Assembly: GCF_051014685.1 (NCBI RefSeq)
Contig: NC_135050.1
Span: forward strand, 2,271,001-2,335,000
Direction of reading: 5' to 3'
Length of the DNA stretch: 64,000 bases
DNA from: Ptiloglossa arizonensis
Taxonomy: Eukaryota; Arthropoda; Insecta; Hymenoptera; Colletidae
Shown here piece by piece: positions 62,992 through 64,000 of the stretch; position 1 is the stretch's first letter; the number at the start of each line of letters is the position of its first letter. Under the pieces are notes generated by a model. It saw nothing but the letters and a program-made list of their open reading frames with translations, was not told the origin of the DNA and ran no database searches. The translations under genes were made by a program, and so were the position numbers.

Positions 62992-63193
62992 AGCGCGGAA
63001 TAATCCGCGAGTCGTGACTGTCAGCTATCACCGAGCGCGTAATAATACGCGAGTCGGGACTGTCAGCTATCACCGAGCGCGTAATAATACGCGAGTCGCG
63101 ACTATTGACTATCACCGAGCCCGGAATAGCCCACGAGCCTACGACTGTCAACTATCACCGAGCGCGGAATAATCCGCGAGCCTACAGCTCCCA
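62992..63193 (+). repeat. Five 42-bp subterminal repeats with palindromic cores
   Basis: Units start near 62,992, 63,033, 63,075, 63,117 and 63,160, period 42-43 bp. The core is CGCGGAATAATCCGCG in units 1 and 5 and CGCGTAATAATACGCG in units 2 and 3: both arms changed together, so the palindrome is kept. Unit 4 is degenerate (CCCGGAATAGCCCACG). The position just inside the element end suggests transposase-binding sites; that is inference. Confidence 0.85.
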
Positions 63194-63413
63194 TTTTACC
63201 AGTTGCGACAGACCACGTTTAACCACTTTTGAGAACTTTTTGGTTCCATCAGTTTGATATACACCAGTGTATTCTAAATAAGTTTTGCTCTTTTGTGAAA
63301 ATCTTTCAAACTGCCACTATGAGTAAGTGCTGTCAATCTATATTTAAATTAAAGAAATCGAAATTTAGAAAACAATATTATTCGATAATTTAATCTAAAA
63401 TTTAGTTACCCCA

Positions 63414-64000
63414 ATGAGTTTTGAGTATCTCGATTCGGATTCAAGTATCGAGGCACAACATCCTAAAAAACGTTGCTGGAGAATCTCATCGAGTGATGAT
63501 AGCGAAAATGAACAGTGCAGCAGTTTAATAAATCAAGAGTACGTGTGGAAAGCCGAAAATCATATTCCCATTATACATGATTTTTCAAGTGGAGGTGGAG
63601 CAACAGTAAATACACGAGGTTTGTCGAGAAGGGAGGTTTTTGAATTATTTTTCAACAAGGAGTTGATAACAAAAATAATTACAGAAACAAATAAATACGG
63701 CGCAAGCGACGCAGAGTTTATACCACTTGAAGGCGACGAATTAAAAGTATTTATTGCTTTAAATATTTTAATGAGTCTAGTTTCCAAGCCCACGATTCAA
63801 AGCTATTGGACTACCGATAAAAGTATAGAAACTCCGCATTTTAAGAATATTATGAGCCGTAACCGATTTATTTCTATCTCGAAAAATTTACATTTTTCTA
63901 GTAAAAATAATCCTAACGATCCACTGATCAAAATTCGAGAAGTCACTGAAATAGTAAAAAAAACTTTCGTTCGCATGCATGTCCCAAATAAAAACATTTC
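63414..64000 (+). CDS. piggyBac-like transposase, N-terminal part (partial)
   Basis: 195 codons plus two bases, open to the window edge. Residues 1-50 are acidic and Ser-rich with a basic PKKR at 17-20. The piggyBac transposase domain starts near residue 75: VFELFFNKELITKII (75-89), then FIALNILMSL with PTIQSYW (113-132), the hallmark FKNIMSRNRF (143-152), LHF (159-161) and DPLIKIR (169-175). The catalytic aspartates of the family lie further on, beyond the window. No stop or frameshift is seen. An in-frame alternative start exists: ATG at 63,319 with a GTAAGT donor at 63,323 and a TTTAG acceptor at 63,401-63,405. Splicing this 83-bp intron would add four codons; without splicing, that upstream frame hits a stop. 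Confidence 0.9.
   Translation, partial: MSFEYLDSDSSIEAQHPKKRCWRISSSDDSENEQCSSLINQEYVWKAENHIPIIHDFSSGGGATVNTRGLSRREVFELFFNKELITKIITETNKYGASDAEFIPLEGDELKVFIALNILMSLVSKPTIQSYWTTDKSIETPHFKNIMSRNRFISISKNLHFSSKNNPNDPLIKIREVTEIVKKTFVRMHVPNKNI

Larger units (their letters stand above)
62978..64000 (+). mobile_element. piggyBac-like element, 5' part (continues past window)
   Basis: Starts directly after TTAA (62,974-62,977) with CCTATTTGCATCC, resembling piggyBac-family terminal repeats, which typically begin CCC or CCT after TTAA. Five subterminal repeats follow (62,992-63,193), then a leader and the transposase reading frame. The 3' end and second TTAA lie outside, so completeness is unknown. Confidence 0.8.

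Noticed and set aside
62951..63151. 66-codon minus-strand ORF over the piggyBac subterminal repeats
   Set aside because: It is a translation of the 42-bp repeats (multiple of three), not a gene.

Overview
This is repeat-dominated nuclear DNA from an insect. The most informative marker is a nuclear copy of mitochondrial DNA at 60,606-62,682 (3' part of ND2, then nearly all of COX1). Read with the invertebrate mitochondrial code it looks hymenopteran, possibly a bee or other aculeate; this is a judgement from residues such as the W-I-N-N-D-Q stretch, not from a search. The remaining recognisable genes are transposases (Tc1-like, mariner, piggyBac-like), as expected of insect heterochromatin. 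I see no ordinary host protein-coding gene.

About 33 kb, half the window, is one purine/pyrimidine satellite family in four blocks: A 7,497-11,174, B 13,447-27,451, C 35,947-45,374 and D 54,732-60,518. The unit is a 20-mer made of an 8-mer (TTTCTCCG) plus a 12-mer (TTTCTTTCTTCG); some domains hold only the 8-mer. The strand flips repeatedly inside blocks (GA-rich to CT-rich and back) at a few recurring junction sequences, so the blocks are chains of inverted arms. Every outer edge of every block is bordered by a fragment of ND2, antisense on the left and sense on the right. The right edge of block D leads into the long ND2-COX1 insertion.

Around the blocks is a larger duplicated unit. A left flank (1-6,770; 30,104-35,219; 48,890-54,003) leads to an ND2 piece, a satellite block, another ND2 piece, a right flank of AT-rich ~543-bp modules, and a GC-richer segment with a Pol II core promoter and a poly(A) signal (28,512-30,103; 47,305-48,889). 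Copies 2 and 3 start 18,786 bp apart. The left flank contains an imperfect foldback with ~640-bp arms, and transposons sit in those arms: a full-length Tc1-like element (copy 1 only), a mariner shared by copies 1 and 2, and an independent antisense mariner in copy 3. The empty sites in the sister copies give exact insertion points and a relative order of events.

The window ends (62,978-64,000) in the 5' part of a piggyBac-like element: TTAA target, terminal motif, five 42-bp subterminal repeats with palindromic cores, and the start of the transposase gene, which runs off the window.

The main hypothesis is that a single nuclear mitochondrial insertion became the nucleus or border of a satellite that spread as inverted arms and was then carried in a ~19-kb segmental amplicon. 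Alignments, repeat counts and database searches could not be run here.
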